This document shows positions 49,599 through 58,971 of a stretch of DNA of 64,000 nt, one piece after another (within the stretch, counting starts at the first letter, position 1; every line of letters begins with the position of its first letter). The DNA comes from Diaphorobacter ruginosibacter (GTDB lineage: Bacteria > Pseudomonadota > Gammaproteobacteria > Burkholderiales > Burkholderiaceae_C), in contig NZ_CP060714.1 of assembly GCF_014395975.1 (NCBI RefSeq), positions 3,286,001-3,350,000 on the forward strand. The letters are read 5' to 3'. Made by a program: the position numbers and the translations under genes. The notes under the pieces were generated by a model. That model searched no databases. It worked only from the letters and a program-made list of their open reading frames with translations, and was not told where the DNA came from.

Positions 49599-51104
49599 AT
49601 GGCTGCCACATCTCGCAACACCCCTTCCGCGCTGCGGCGCGGCCTGCTCCAGGTCGCCGCGTTGATGGGTGCCGGAGCGCACGGCGCGCTCGCAATGGCG
49701 CGCGGCAAGACGCCAGACAAGAACACGCGTCCTGCTGGCCTTGCCAACTTCCAGGGTGAAGTGGTCACGCGCAGCGACTCACGCTATCTGGGATGGTTCT
49801 GGGCCATGTCCTGGTACCGCATCAAGCCCCACCGCTTTCCTTCCATGTTCGTGCAACCCACGAGCCGCGAGGATCTGCAACTGCTGTTGAAGTTTGCCAA
49901 CGAAAGCGGGCAGCGCCTGGTCGCCCGCAGCTCGGGCCACAACATCTCCAATCCGGTGCTCGCGCAGGATGCGATCACGGTGGACATGTCGCTGTTCGAC
50001 CATATCGAAGAGCTCGACACCGAGCAGAAATCTGTCTGGGCCGGCCCCGGGGTGCTCAGCGAGACATTGAACAAACAACTCTTTGCCAAGGGCTTCGCCT
50101 TTCCGTCCGCACACACGGGCTTCGTCACCATCGGCGGCTACCTGCTGGGCGGAGGCATGGGATGGAACATGCCGCAATGGGGCATGGGTTGCGGCTCGGT
50201 GCTGGCGGCCGAAGTGATGCTTGCCGACGGCAGGATCGTCACCACGTCGGAGATCGAGAACCCCGACCTGTTCTGGGCCATGCGCGGCGTGGGGCCGGGC
50301 TTCTTCGGCATCGTTCTGCGCTACAAGCTGCGCATTCATGAAGCCCCTGTCGTCGTCAAGAACACCTATTTCTACGCTATTGAACAGGTCGAGGAAGCGG
50401 TCGCGGAGTATCTCAAACTACTGCCGCAAAGCGCCAATCGCTCCGAGATACTCGGCGCTATCGGCAAATTCAACCCGCCGGGCACACCCAAGGGCAAGGA
50501 GGCCTGGCACTGGGTAGTGAACATCATGTCCTACGGTGCGACCAAGGAAGAAGCGCAGGCAGCGGCGAATGTGTTCACGCAGGCCCCGGCCATCAGCAAG
50601 CTCGCCAAAGCCCATACGGCAGGCAACGTGCCGCTGACCTACCTCGATCTGTACAGCCAGCTCAGCACCGACTTCTACAGCCAGTTCCGAACCAGCGAAA
50701 TCGCGCTCTTCACAGAGGAGCCGGGCAAGGCCATCGCTTCGCTGGCGAAGACCCTGTCGGCCAAGGCGCTGGATCCACGTTCGTTCGGCTTCTCGGTGCT
50801 CGGCACCAACCCCACGGTACCCGAGCCCTGCAGCTTCACCTATGCCGCACCGCACTACCTGTCGTGGTATCTCATCGGCACAAGCAAGCAGGATGTCGCA
50901 AAAAACTACCAGCTCGCCGACGAACTGCATGCACAGCTCAAGCCGCTGGCCAAGGGCTACTACATCAACGAGATCGACCTCACGCGCTTTCCCTCGCTGG
51001 TGCGCGAATGCTTTTCAAACGGCAAATGGCTCAGGCTGCACCAGGCACGGGAGCACTACGACCCTCACAAGCGCTTCGTGAGCTACCTGGACGCGGGCAA
51101 GTGA
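49599..51104 (+). CDS. exported FAD-linked oxidoreductase, berberine-bridge-enzyme-like
   Basis: The 501-residue protein has a PCMH-type FAD domain: RPVARSSGHNIS-like RLVARSSGHNIS with His114 in the position of the covalent FAD link, and AHTGFVTIGGYLLGGGMGWN, where the second covalent cysteine of bicovalent enzymes is replaced. The C-terminal half has the BBE end YDPHKRFVSYL-like block HYDPHKRFVSYL. The N-terminus (ALRRGLLQVAALMGAGAHGALA) looks like a twin-arginine signal, fitting export of a flavin-loaded protein. It probably oxidises an alcohol, sugar or amine and gives electrons to the upstream cytochrome c. Substrate unknown. Confidence 0.82.
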   Translation: MAATSRNTPSALRRGLLQVAALMGAGAHGALAMARGKTPDKNTRPAGLANFQGEVVTRSDSRYLGWFWAMSWYRIKPHRFPSMFVQPTSREDLQLLLKFANESGQRLVARSSGHNISNPVLAQDAITVDMSLFDHIEELDTEQKSVWAGPGVLSETLNKQLFAKGFAFPSAHTGFVTIGGYLLGGGMGWNMPQWGMGCGSVLAAEVMLADGRIVTTSEIENPDLFWAMRGVGPGFFGIVLRYKLRIHEAPVVVKNTYFYAIEQVEEAVAEYLKLLPQSANRSEILGAIGKFNPPGTPKGKEAWHWVVNIMSYGATKEEAQAAANVFTQAPAISKLAKAHTAGNVPLTYLDLYSQLSTDFYSQFRTSEIALFTEEPGKAIASLAKTLSAKALDPRSFGFSVLGTNPTVPEPCSFTYAAPHYLSWYLIGTSKQDVAKNYQLADELHAQLKPLAKGYYINEIDLTRFPSLVRECFSNGKWLRLHQAREHYDPHKRFVSYLDAGK

Positions 51105-51115
51105 ACCGCACACCT

Positions 51116-51889
51116 TCAGCTGCGCGCCGCGCCGCTGGCATGCAGGCAGATGGCGGCAGCGGCGGCCACGTTGAGCGACTCCTCGCCTCCCGGCTGGGCA
51201 ATGCGGATATGTGCTGAAGCATGCCTCTGCAGCGCCTCGGAAACGCCCTGCCCCTCATGCCCCATGAGCCATGCGCAAGGCCACGGAAGCGCTGCCCGGT
51301 GCAGAAAATCCCCCTGGTGGGAGCTGGTGGCGAGAAGCGGCACCTGCAGGCCCTCGATGTCCTCATTGCCCAGCCCCTCCACAAGCCGCAGCGCGAAATG
51401 GGCGCCCATGCCGGCCCGCAGCACCTTGGCGCTCCACAGCGCCGCCGTACCCTTGACGGCCGCAATCTGCGTGAATCCGAAGGCCGATGCAGTGCGCAGG
51501 ATCGAGCCCACATTGCCGGCATCCTGCAGGCGGTCGAGCACCACCGTCGGTGCATGGGGATCCAGCCCGGCCGTGTTCGGCAACTCCATCACGAAGCCCA
51601 TCTGGGCGGGCGACTCCAGCCCGCTGATGTCGCGCCACAGCACGTCGGCCATCAGCACGTTCCGCTCGGCCGCCTGCTTGAGATCCGAGGGTGCCTGCGG
51701 CCAGAAGGATTCCGCGAACACCGCGATCTGCGGCTTCATGGAGCGTACGAGTGCAGCACTGCACAGGTGGTCGCCCTCGAGCCAGACACGGCCCTGCTTG
51801 CGGTAGGCCGTGCTGTCCTGCGACAGGCGGCGCAGGTCCTTGACCAGGGTGTTCTCTCGGGATTGGATCAACAGGGGAGCAGCGGCCAT
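51116..51889 (-). CDS. SpoU/TrmH-family RNA 2'-O-methyltransferase
   Basis: The 257-residue protein has an N-terminal substrate-binding domain (LIQSRENTLVKDLRRLSQD) and a SPOUT knot domain: VVLDRLQDAGNVGSILRTASAFG, LMGHEGQGVSEAL and the C-terminal LNVAAAAAICLHA. It methylates a ribose in rRNA or tRNA; the exact position is not visible. The ATG at 51889 is used. It is downstream of rnhB (117-base gap) and converges with the flavoenzyme gene with only 11 bases between. Confidence 0.9.
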   Translation of the reverse strand: MAAAPLLIQSRENTLVKDLRRLSQDSTAYRKQGRVWLEGDHLCSAALVRSMKPQIAVFAESFWPQAPSDLKQAAERNVLMADVLWRDISGLESPAQMGFVMELPNTAGLDPHAPTVVLDRLQDAGNVGSILRTASAFGFTQIAAVKGTAALWSAKVLRAGMGAHFALRLVEGLGNEDIEGLQVPLLATSSHQGDFLHRAALPWPCAWLMGHEGQGVSEALQRHASAHIRIAQPGGEESLNVAAAAAICLHASGAARS

Positions 51890-52005
51890 GACTCGAGCAC
51901 CAACAAAAAAGCAAACACAACAACACACCGTCGACGGGAAGGCTTCCCTCCCCCTCGGCTTTCATCGGACGCGGCCAGAGGCTGGCTCGGCGCCCCAAGC
52001 TTACG

Positions 52006-52650
52006 TCAAACGGTTTCTCTCTTCATCTGGCAGGCCTGGGCCACGGGGGCAAAGCTGCGACGGTGCTCGGGACAGGCGCCGTGCTCGCGCAAGGCCGCCA
52101 GGTGCACGGCCGTGCCATATCCCTTGTGTGCATCGAACCCATAGTGGGGATACTGCAGATGCAGTTGCTCGCACCAGCGATCACGCGTGACCTTGGCAAG
52201 AATCGATGCGGCGGAAATCGCCTGCACCAGCGCATCGCCCTTGACGATGGCCTCCGCGGGCACGTCGAGCTGCGGCAGGCGATTGCCATCGATCAGCACG
52301 CGCACGGGCTTCAGGCGCAGGCCCATCACCGCCCGGCGCATGGCCAGCATGGTGGCCTGCAGGATGTTGAATTCATCGATCTCCTGCACCGACGCCTCTG
52401 CAATGCAGAAGCACAATGCCTTGGCACGGATCTCGTCATAGAGCTTCTCGCGCCTGGCGGCCGTCAGCACCTTGGAATCGGCAAGGCCCGCGATCGGATG
52501 CATGTCATCCAGGATGACGGCGGCCGTCACCACGGGCCCGGCAAGCGGGCCACGTCCTGCTTCATCCACTCCCGCGACAAGACCTGGTGGATGCCAGTCA
52601 AAGCTGGCCTGTTCAGCCTTTGGTGTCGGCAAGGATTTTTTCGATCGCAT
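52006..52650 (-). CDS. rnhB: ribonuclease HII
   Basis: RNase HII removes single ribonucleotides and RNA primers from DNA. The 214-residue protein has GVDEAGRGPLAGPVV with the first two catalytic acids, GLADSKVLTAARRE, LIDGN with the third Asp and AASILAKVTRD with the fourth. The ATG at 52650 gives a 38-base overlap with lpxB and has no clear Shine-Dalgarno; no better start exists before the GVDEAGRG motif, so it is probably translated by coupling to lpxB. Confidence 0.92.
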   Translation of the reverse strand: MRSKKSLPTPKAEQASFDWHPPGLVAGVDEAGRGPLAGPVVTAAVILDDMHPIAGLADSKVLTAARREKLYDEIRAKALCFCIAEASVQEIDEFNILQATMLAMRRAVMGLRLKPVRVLIDGNRLPQLDVPAEAIVKGDALVQAISAASILAKVTRDRWCEQLHLQYPHYGFDAHKGYGTAVHLAALREHGACPEHRRSFAPVAQACQMKRETV

Positions 52651-53785
52651 CTGCGGCCAGTTTTGGAGTATCGCGCAGCAGGCTCTCGTGAAGCTCTGTG
52701 AAGCGCTTTTCAAGCGTATGGATCCTGTCGGGCTGCCGGGAATAGGCATCCAGCCACTGCGCCACGGCCGCGGCCAGCGCCTCGGGCGTGGCGGCATCCT
52801 GGAGCAGTTCGGGCACGACGAAGTCACCGCAAAGAATGTTGGGCAGCCCCACCCAGGGCTGCAGCTGCTTGCGCTTCATGAGGCGCCAGCTGATGGGGTG
52901 CATGTGATACGAGATCACCATGGGGCGCTTGTAGAGCGCCGCTTCCAGCGTGGCCGTGCCGCTGGCGATGAGGGTGCAGTCGCATGCCGCAAGCACGGCA
53001 TGCGACTGTCCGGTGACGATCCGCACGCGATCGGCAATGCCGCACTCGCGCGCCATGGCCTCGATCTTCTCGCGCTGCCGGGGCACTGCCGGCACGACCA
53101 CCTGCAGCGCGGGGCGCGACTGCAGCAGGATGGCCACCGCATCGAAAAACGGCCTGGCGATGAACTTCACCTCGGCCGAGCGGCTGCCCGGCAGCACGGC
53201 GAGCACCTGGTCATCTGCGTTGAGGCCCAGTTGCGCACGCGCAGCGAGCTTGTCCGGTTGCATCGGAATCACGCGCGCAAGCGGGTGGCCCACATAGGTC
53301 GCGGAAATGCCATGGCGGGCCAGCAATTCGGGCTCGAACGGGAAGATGCACAGCACATGGTCGGCACTCGCGCGAATCGTGTCGACGCGGTCGGCGCGCC
53401 ACGCCCAGATGGACGGACAGACGAAATGCACGGTCTTGATGCCGGCCTCGCGCAGCTTGCCTTCGAGTCCGAGGTTGAAATCGGGTGCATCAACGCCGAT
53501 GAAGATGCTGGGCGGGGATGCGATCAGTTTCTCGCGCAGTTGCCTCCGCACCTTGAGCAGGCCCAGCAGCTTCTGCACCAGCTCCAGGCTGTAGCCGTGC
53601 ACCGCCAGCCGCTCGCTCTGCCACCAGGCATCGAACCCGCGCTCCTGCATCTGCGGACCGCCGATGCCGAAGGACCGCACGTCGGGCCACTTCTCGCGCA
53701 GGCCGTCGAGCAGCAGCCCAGCAAGCAAATCGCCGGAGGTTTCTCCGGCGACCATGGCGACCTGGGGGCTGTTGTGTGCAGGCAT
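52613..53785 (-). CDS. lpxB: lipid-A-disaccharide synthase LpxB
   Basis: LpxB joins UDP-2,3-diacylglucosamine and lipid X in lipid A synthesis at the inner membrane. The 390-residue GT19 glycosyltransferase has the N-terminal VAGETSGDLL, FIGVDAPDFN, WAWRADRV, LLPGSRSAEVK-like VLPGSRSAEV and C-terminal ASGTATLEAALYKRPMVISY. The ATG at 53785 is chosen; an upstream TTG adds six residues. It is 41 bases downstream of lpxA. Confidence 0.95.
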   Translation of the reverse strand: MPAHNSPQVAMVAGETSGDLLAGLLLDGLREKWPDVRSFGIGGPQMQERGFDAWWQSERLAVHGYSLELVQKLLGLLKVRRQLREKLIASPPSIFIGVDAPDFNLGLEGKLREAGIKTVHFVCPSIWAWRADRVDTIRASADHVLCIFPFEPELLARHGISATYVGHPLARVIPMQPDKLAARAQLGLNADDQVLAVLPGSRSAEVKFIARPFFDAVAILLQSRPALQVVVPAVPRQREKIEAMARECGIADRVRIVTGQSHAVLAACDCTLIASGTATLEAALYKRPMVISYHMHPISWRLMKRKQLQPWVGLPNILCGDFVVPELLQDAATPEALAAAVAQWLDAYSRQPDRIHTLEKRFTELHESLLRDTPKLAADAIEKILADTKG

Positions 53786-53826
53786 TCGTGGGCTCGGCGA
53801 CAAGAGCGTGCTCTCTCTTGCTGCGG

Positions 53827-54615
53827 TCAGCGGGCGATACCGCGCTGCGAGGCTGCCACGAAATCGCGCAGCTGCGAGATGTCGGCGGCGGCGTGGGGGT
53901 GCTCTTCGATCAGGGCGCTCATCGCCGCGATCGATGCCTCGAGCGTGAGGCCCTGCCGGTACAGCACCCGGTAGGCCTGCTTGATCGCCGTGATGCGCTC
54001 GGCCGAAAAGCCGCGGCGGCGCAGGCCTTCCACGTTCAGGCCGCGCACGGCCAGCGGATTGCCGTCCACCATCATGAAGGGCGGGACGTCCTGCGAGATA
54101 TGGCTGGCGAAGCCGGCCATCGCATGGGCGCCGATGCGTGAGAACTGGTGAACGCCGGTCAGGCCGCCGACGATCACCCAGTCCCCCAGCTGCACATGGC
54201 CGGCGAGCGTGGCGTTGTTTGCCAGGATAGTCTGGTTGCCCACCACGCAGTCGTGCGCGATGTGGACGTAGGCCATGATCCAGTTGTCGTCACCGATGCT
54301 GGTCACGCCCCGGTCCTGCACCGTTCCCAGATTGAAGGTGCAGAACTCGCGGATCGTGTTGCGGTGGCCGATTTCAAGACGCGTGGGCTCGCCCGCGTAC
54401 TTCTTGTCCTGGGGCACGCCGCCAAGGGATGCGAACTGGAAGATCCTGTTGTCTTCGCCAATGCTGGTGTGGCCTTCGATGACGCAATGCGGGCCGATGC
54501 TGGTGCGGGCCGCGATGCGGACATGCGGGCCGATGACGGCATAGGGCCCCACCGTCACCGTGCTGTCAACGTGTGCAGCAGGATCGACGATGGCCGTGGG
54601 ATGGATGTTGGACAC
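53827..54615 (-). CDS. lpxA: UDP-GlcNAc O-acyltransferase LpxA
   Basis: LpxA acylates UDP-GlcNAc in the first lipid A step. Read from the GTG at 54615 it has 262 residues, equal to E. coli LpxA, starting SNIHPTAIVDP. It consists of left-handed beta-helix hexapeptide repeats (VDSTVTVGPYAVIGPHVRIA and following) with the catalytic His in NTIRE...H region and a helical C-terminal domain (RRGFSAERITAIKQAYRVLYR). An ATG at 54663 would overlap fabZ by 25 bases and adds unconserved residues. Confidence 0.95.
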   Translation of the reverse strand: MSNIHPTAIVDPAAHVDSTVTVGPYAVIGPHVRIAARTSIGPHCVIEGHTSIGEDNRIFQFASLGGVPQDKKYAGEPTRLEIGHRNTIREFCTFNLGTVQDRGVTSIGDDNWIMAYVHIAHDCVVGNQTILANNATLAGHVQLGDWVIVGGLTGVHQFSRIGAHAMAGFASHISQDVPPFMMVDGNPLAVRGLNVEGLRRRGFSAERITAIKQAYRVLYRQGLTLEASIAAMSALIEEHPHAAADISQLRDFVAASQRGIAR

Positions 54616-54638
54616 GAACCGGAGGCTCCGCAAAAAGG

Positions 54639-55079
54639 TCAGGCCACCGTACGCATGGTGCACATGATCTCGGCTTCGCAGGCAACGCTGTCGCCCACGC
54701 GGGCCACGCCCTTGAACTTGTAGATGCCGCCCTTGATGCGGTCGAGATCGATTTCGAGAATGAGCTGGTCGCCCGGTTCGACAGGACGCTTGAAGCGCGC
54801 GCCGTCGATGCCCACGAAGTAGAACACCTTGTCGTCGCCTGGGGCCTCGCCCATCATGTCGAACGACAGCAGGCCGGCAGCCTGCGCCAGTGCCTCGAGC
54901 ATCAGCACGCCGGGCATGACCGGGCGGGCCGGGAAGTGGCCGGTGAAAAATGGCTCGTTGATGGTGACGTTCTTGATCGCCTGAATGTGCTTGCCGCGCT
55001 CGAGCTCAACCACGCGATCCACCAGAAGGAACGGATAGCGATGTGGAAGCAGCTTGAGGATTTGGTGAATGTCCATCAT
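54639..55079 (-). CDS. fabZ: 3-hydroxyacyl-ACP dehydratase FabZ
   Basis: FabZ dehydrates 3-hydroxyacyl-ACP in fatty-acid elongation. The 146-residue protein has the catalytic histidine in LLPHRYPFLLVDRV and the acid in PGVLMLEALAQ, with the family block GHFPARPVMPG. ATGs at 55079 and 55076 are adjacent alternative starts. It lies between lpxD and lpxA, the arrangement that links lipid A supply with fatty-acid synthesis, and precedes lpxA by 23 bases. Confidence 0.95.
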   Translation of the reverse strand: MMDIHQILKLLPHRYPFLLVDRVVELERGKHIQAIKNVTINEPFFTGHFPARPVMPGVLMLEALAQAAGLLSFDMMGEAPGDDKVFYFVGIDGARFKRPVEPGDQLILEIDLDRIKGGIYKFKGVARVGDSVACEAEIMCTMRTVA

Positions 55080-55083
55080 GTTT

Positions 55084-56076
55084 TCAGCGGTCTGACCCGT
55101 CGTTTTTGATTGTTTGTTCAAGAGCCTTGACCCGCTCGCGCAGCTTGTAGAGCTGCCTGAGCGTGGCCGCATTCTTTTCCCAGCTCGCATTGTCGTCGAA
55201 CGGGAATACTCCTGTGTAGTGACCCGCCTGGGGAATCGAGCGCATGACCACGGTGTTCGTGGAGATGTGCACATTGTCGGCGATCGTGAGATGGCCGATG
55301 ATCGATGCGGCACCCGCGATCATGCAGTGCGCCCCGATCCGCGTGCTGCCCGCGACCGCCGTGCAGCCCGCCATCGCGGTATGGTGTCCGATATGCACGT
55401 TGTGGGCGATCTGGATGAGGTTGTCCAGCTTCACGCTGTCCTCGATCACGGTATCTTCGAGCGCCCCGCGGTCAATGCAGGTATTGGCGCCGATCTCCAC
55501 ATCGTTGCCGATGCGCACCGCGCCCAGCTGCTCGATCTTCACCCAGTCGCCCTTGTCAGGCGCAAAGCCGAAGCCGTCCGCGCCGATCACGACGCCTGGA
55601 TGGAGGATGCAGCGCTCGCCGATGGTGCAGCGCTCGCCGACATTCACCCGGGCCTTGAGCACCGTATGCGCACCGATGCGTGCGCCCCGCTCCACCACGC
55701 AGAGCGGCCCGATGTAGGCCGAGGGATCGACGAAGGCCTCGGGATCGACCACGGCACTCGGATGGATGCCTTGCTGCACGCCGCCCGCATGCGCACGTTT
55801 CCACAGCTGGGTGAGACGGGCGAAGTAAACGTAGGGATCGGGCGTGACGATGCACGCACCGCGCGCCAGCGCAACCTCCCGCATCGCGGGCGCCACAATG
55901 ACGCAGGCCGCCCGGGAGGCGGCCAGTTGACTCTGGTAGCGCGGGTTGTTCAGAAAGGCCAGATCTCCCGGGCCTGCCGTCTCAAGGGGAGCGATGCGGA
56001 GGATCTCTGCCTCCCCACTGCCTCCCTCAAGACTTCCGCCCAGTTCATCGATGATCTTTCCAAGACGCAAGCTCAC
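55084..56076 (-). CDS. lpxD: UDP-3-O-acylglucosamine N-acyltransferase LpxD
   Basis: LpxD adds the N-linked acyl chain to the lipid A precursor. The 330-residue protein has the N-terminal uridine-binding domain (GDLAFLNNPRYQSQL), a hexapeptide beta-helix with GADGFGFAPDKGDWVKIEQLG and the catalytic His in NLIQIAHNVHIG, and a C-terminal helix (LRQLYKLRERVKALEQ). It appears to start with GTG at 56076. It ends four bases before the fabZ ATG. Confidence 0.95.
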   Translation of the reverse strand: MSLRLGKIIDELGGSLEGGSGEAEILRIAPLETAGPGDLAFLNNPRYQSQLAASRAACVIVAPAMREVALARGACIVTPDPYVYFARLTQLWKRAHAGGVQQGIHPSAVVDPEAFVDPSAYIGPLCVVERGARIGAHTVLKARVNVGERCTIGERCILHPGVVIGADGFGFAPDKGDWVKIEQLGAVRIGNDVEIGANTCIDRGALEDTVIEDSVKLDNLIQIAHNVHIGHHTAMAGCTAVAGSTRIGAHCMIAGAASIIGHLTIADNVHISTNTVVMRSIPQAGHYTGVFPFDDNASWEKNAATLRQLYKLRERVKALEQTIKNDGSDR

Positions 56077-56113
56077 GCAATATCCGTCGCTACCAAATTG
56101 AGTCAGGCAAGAA

Positions 56114-56635
56114 TCACTTGCCGCCGTTGGCCGAGTTCATGGCCTTGATCACCTTGTCGGTGATGTCCAGCTTCGGGTTGATGTACACGGCTTCCTGGAG
56201 GATGACGTCGTACTTCTCCGATTCAGCCACTTGCTTGACGACCTTGTTGGCACGGTCCAGCACGGTGGCCAGTTCTTCGCTCTTGCGCGAGCTCAGGTCT
56301 TCCTGGAACTCACGGCGCTTGCGCTGGAAGTCGCGGTCCTGGTCGGCCAGTGCACGCTGCTTGGAGGCGCGCTGGCTTTCGGCCATGGTGGGCGCTTCAC
56401 GCTCGAACTTCTCGGTGGCAGCCTTCAGGGAATTGCCCAGATCGACCAGCTCTTTTTCACGCTTGGAAAACTCTTGCTCAAGCTTGGCCTGAGCGGCCTT
56501 GGCGGAGTTGGCTTCACGGAAAACGCGATCGGTGTTGACGAAGCCGGCCTTGAATTCCTGGGCTTGCGCAGGCACTGCAGCAGCCAGGCTACCCAACAGG
56601 ACGACCAAGGGAATGTGACGGGAAAGGGATGTCAT
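56114..56635 (-). CDS. skp: periplasmic chaperone Skp/OmpH
   Basis: Skp holds unfolded outer-membrane proteins in the periplasm for delivery to BamA. The 173-residue protein has a signal peptide (ending AQA-Q, about residue 26), the GFVNTDRVFRE strand and a long charged coiled-coil arm (about 45-130). Its ATG overlaps the bamA stop codon by one base at 56635, and lpxD follows after 37 bases, the usual gene order. Confidence 0.94.
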   Translation of the reverse strand: MTSLSRHIPLVVLLGSLAAAVPAQAQEFKAGFVNTDRVFREANSAKAAQAKLEQEFSKREKELVDLGNSLKAATEKFEREAPTMAESQRASKQRALADQDRDFQRKRREFQEDLSSRKSEELATVLDRANKVVKQVAESEKYDVILQEAVYINPKLDITDKVIKAMNSANGGK

Positions 56636-58929
56636 TAGAAAGATGTTCCGATCTGGAATTGCAGTTTCTGGATTCTATCGCCGGCAAACTTGCGTACCGG
56701 CTGTGCGAAGGCAAGACGCAGTGGACCAAGAGGGGAAATCCAGCTCAACCCCAGACCTGTCGACACGCGCATTTCACTCAACTCCCAATTTTCTTTTTCA
56801 CCATACACATTGCCGGCATCGACGAAGCCGAAGATGCGCAGCGTACGGTCATTGCCTGCGCCCGGGAATGGCGCAATCAATTCAGCATTCAGCGTGAGCT
56901 TCTTGGGGCCGCCCAGCACGGAGCCCGTCACGTCACGAGGACCGAGCGTGCCTTGATCGAAGCCGCGCACCGATCCCAGACCACCCGAGTAAAAATTCTT
57001 GAACACAGGGAACGGCTGGCCATTCAGGCCCTTGCCCCAACCCACTTCGCCGTTGAAGGCCAGCGTGAACTTCTTGTTCAGCGGCACGTACTGCTGATAC
57101 TGGTAGTTCGCCTTCACATAGCGGGCGTCACCCGCCAGCGACATCTCGGAGTTCAGACGCTGGTAACGGCCCGAATTCGGCGCCAGGGCGCTGTCGCGGC
57201 TGTCACGGCCCCAGCCGATGGTCAGGGGAATCGCGAAGCTGCTGGCACCGTATTCCTGGATGTAGGCCAGGTAGGCAGCAGGAATGTTCGTGCCTTCCTT
57301 GATGCGGGTGTTTTCCAGGCCCGCGCCGAAGAAGACGGTGTCGATCTCGCTGAACGGAATACCGAAGCGCACGCTGCCGCCGGCCGTGATCAGCTGGTAG
57401 TCACCACCCATGTCGGCGTATGGCTTGGCAGTACGGTAGTACAGGTCGAGCGTGCGCGAAATGCCGTCCTTGGTGAAGTACGGGTCGGTGGTGCTGAACA
57501 CCAGCGTGCGGTGGTACTTGCTGGTGTTGACGTCGATACCCAGGTAGTTGCCCGAACCGAACACGTTTTCCTGCTTGATACCGAATGACAGCGACACCTT
57601 TTCGGCGCTGGAGAAACCCGCACCCAGCGTCAGCGAGCCCGTCGGCTTTTCCTTCACGTTCACCGTGAGGTCGACCTGATCGGGTGCATTGGGCACTTCC
57701 TGTGTCTCGACATCGACTTCGGTGAAGAAGCCCAGGCGGTCGACGCGATCGCGCGAGAGCTTGATCTTGTCCGAGTCATACCACGAGGATTCGAACTGGC
57801 GGAACTCGCGGCGGATGACTTCGTCACGCGTGCGGTTGTTGCCGCTCACGCTGATGCGGCGCACGTAGGCACGGCGGGAAGGTTCGGCGCGCAGCGTGAG
57901 CGTGACGCGGTCGTTCTCGTGGTCGATCTCGGGAACGGCCTCGACCTTGGCGAAGGCGAAGCCGAAGTTGCCGAAGTGATCGGTGAAGGCCTTGGTGGTC
58001 TCCGCGACCTTGTCGGCGTTGTAGGGCTCGCCCGGACGGATCGTGACCATGGACTTGAATTCATCATCACGGTCGAGATAGTTGCCGTCGAGCTTGACGG
58101 CTTGCACCACGTAGGGGCTGCCTTCCGTGACATTCACGGTGATGGTGATGTCCTGCTTGTCGGGCGAGATTGCCACCTGCGTGGAGTCGATGCGGAATTC
58201 GAGATAGCCGCGCGACAGGTAGTACGAGCGCAGGGTTTCCAGGTCGGCATTGAGCTTGGCGCGCGAGTAGCGGTTGGACTTGGTGTACCAGCTCAGCCAG
58301 CCGCCGGTGTCCTGGTCGAGCTGGTCCTTGAGCGTGGATTCGCTGAACGCCTTGTTGCCGACGATGCGGATGTCCTTGATCTTCGCGGGCTCGCCTTCCA
58401 CCACCGTAAAGGTGAGGTTCACGCGGTTGCGCTCGATCGGAGTGACCGTGGTCACCACGTTCACCCCGTACATGCTCTTGTTGATGTACTGACGCTTGAG
58501 TTCCTGCTCCGCGCGGTCCGCCAGGGCCTTGTCGAACGGACGGCCTTCGGTCAGGCCCACGTCGCGCATGGCCTTCTTGAGGGTGTCGCCGTCGAATTCC
58601 TTGGTGCCGGAAAACTCCACATCGGCAATCGTCGGGCGCTCCTCGACGACCACCACCAGCACGTTGCCGGCGGCCTCGAGGCGGACATCCTTGAACAGGC
58701 CCAGTGCGAACAGCGCACGAATGGCTGCCGCGCCCTTCTCGTCGGTGTACTCGTCACCCACACGCAGTGGCAGCGACGCGAAGATGGTGCCTGGCTCCAC
58801 ACGCTGCAGACCCTCGACGCGGATATCCTGCACGCGGAACGGATCCAATGCCCAAGCCTGAGCCGCCAGAACCATGGCTGCGACTGCCGTAGCGGTACGC
58901 ATGCCCAAGCGATTGAATTGTTTTTTCAT
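56635..58929 (-). CDS. bamA: outer-membrane assembly factor BamA
   Basis: BamA inserts beta-barrel proteins into the outer membrane. The 764-residue precursor has a signal peptide (to about residue 27), five POTRA domains (FRVQDIRVEGLQRVEPGTIF begins the first; YVRRISVSGNNRTRDEVIRREF the fifth) and a 16-strand barrel with GSVRGFDQGTLGPRDV, the loop-6 VRGF motif, and the C-terminal LQFQIGTSF ending in Phe. It sits between rseP and skp as in most beta- and gammaproteobacteria. Confidence 0.96.
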   Translation of the reverse strand: MKKQFNRLGMRTATAVAAMVLAAQAWALDPFRVQDIRVEGLQRVEPGTIFASLPLRVGDEYTDEKGAAAIRALFALGLFKDVRLEAAGNVLVVVVEERPTIADVEFSGTKEFDGDTLKKAMRDVGLTEGRPFDKALADRAEQELKRQYINKSMYGVNVVTTVTPIERNRVNLTFTVVEGEPAKIKDIRIVGNKAFSESTLKDQLDQDTGGWLSWYTKSNRYSRAKLNADLETLRSYYLSRGYLEFRIDSTQVAISPDKQDITITVNVTEGSPYVVQAVKLDGNYLDRDDEFKSMVTIRPGEPYNADKVAETTKAFTDHFGNFGFAFAKVEAVPEIDHENDRVTLTLRAEPSRRAYVRRISVSGNNRTRDEVIRREFRQFESSWYDSDKIKLSRDRVDRLGFFTEVDVETQEVPNAPDQVDLTVNVKEKPTGSLTLGAGFSSAEKVSLSFGIKQENVFGSGNYLGIDVNTSKYHRTLVFSTTDPYFTKDGISRTLDLYYRTAKPYADMGGDYQLITAGGSVRFGIPFSEIDTVFFGAGLENTRIKEGTNIPAAYLAYIQEYGASSFAIPLTIGWGRDSRDSALAPNSGRYQRLNSEMSLAGDARYVKANYQYQQYVPLNKKFTLAFNGEVGWGKGLNGQPFPVFKNFYSGGLGSVRGFDQGTLGPRDVTGSVLGGPKKLTLNAELIAPFPGAGNDRTLRIFGFVDAGNVYGEKENWELSEMRVSTGLGLSWISPLGPLRLAFAQPVRKFAGDRIQKLQFQIGTSF

Positions 58930-58971
58930 GTGTGAATCGAAGCCAGCACCGCAGCACCAGTGGCAAAAGGT

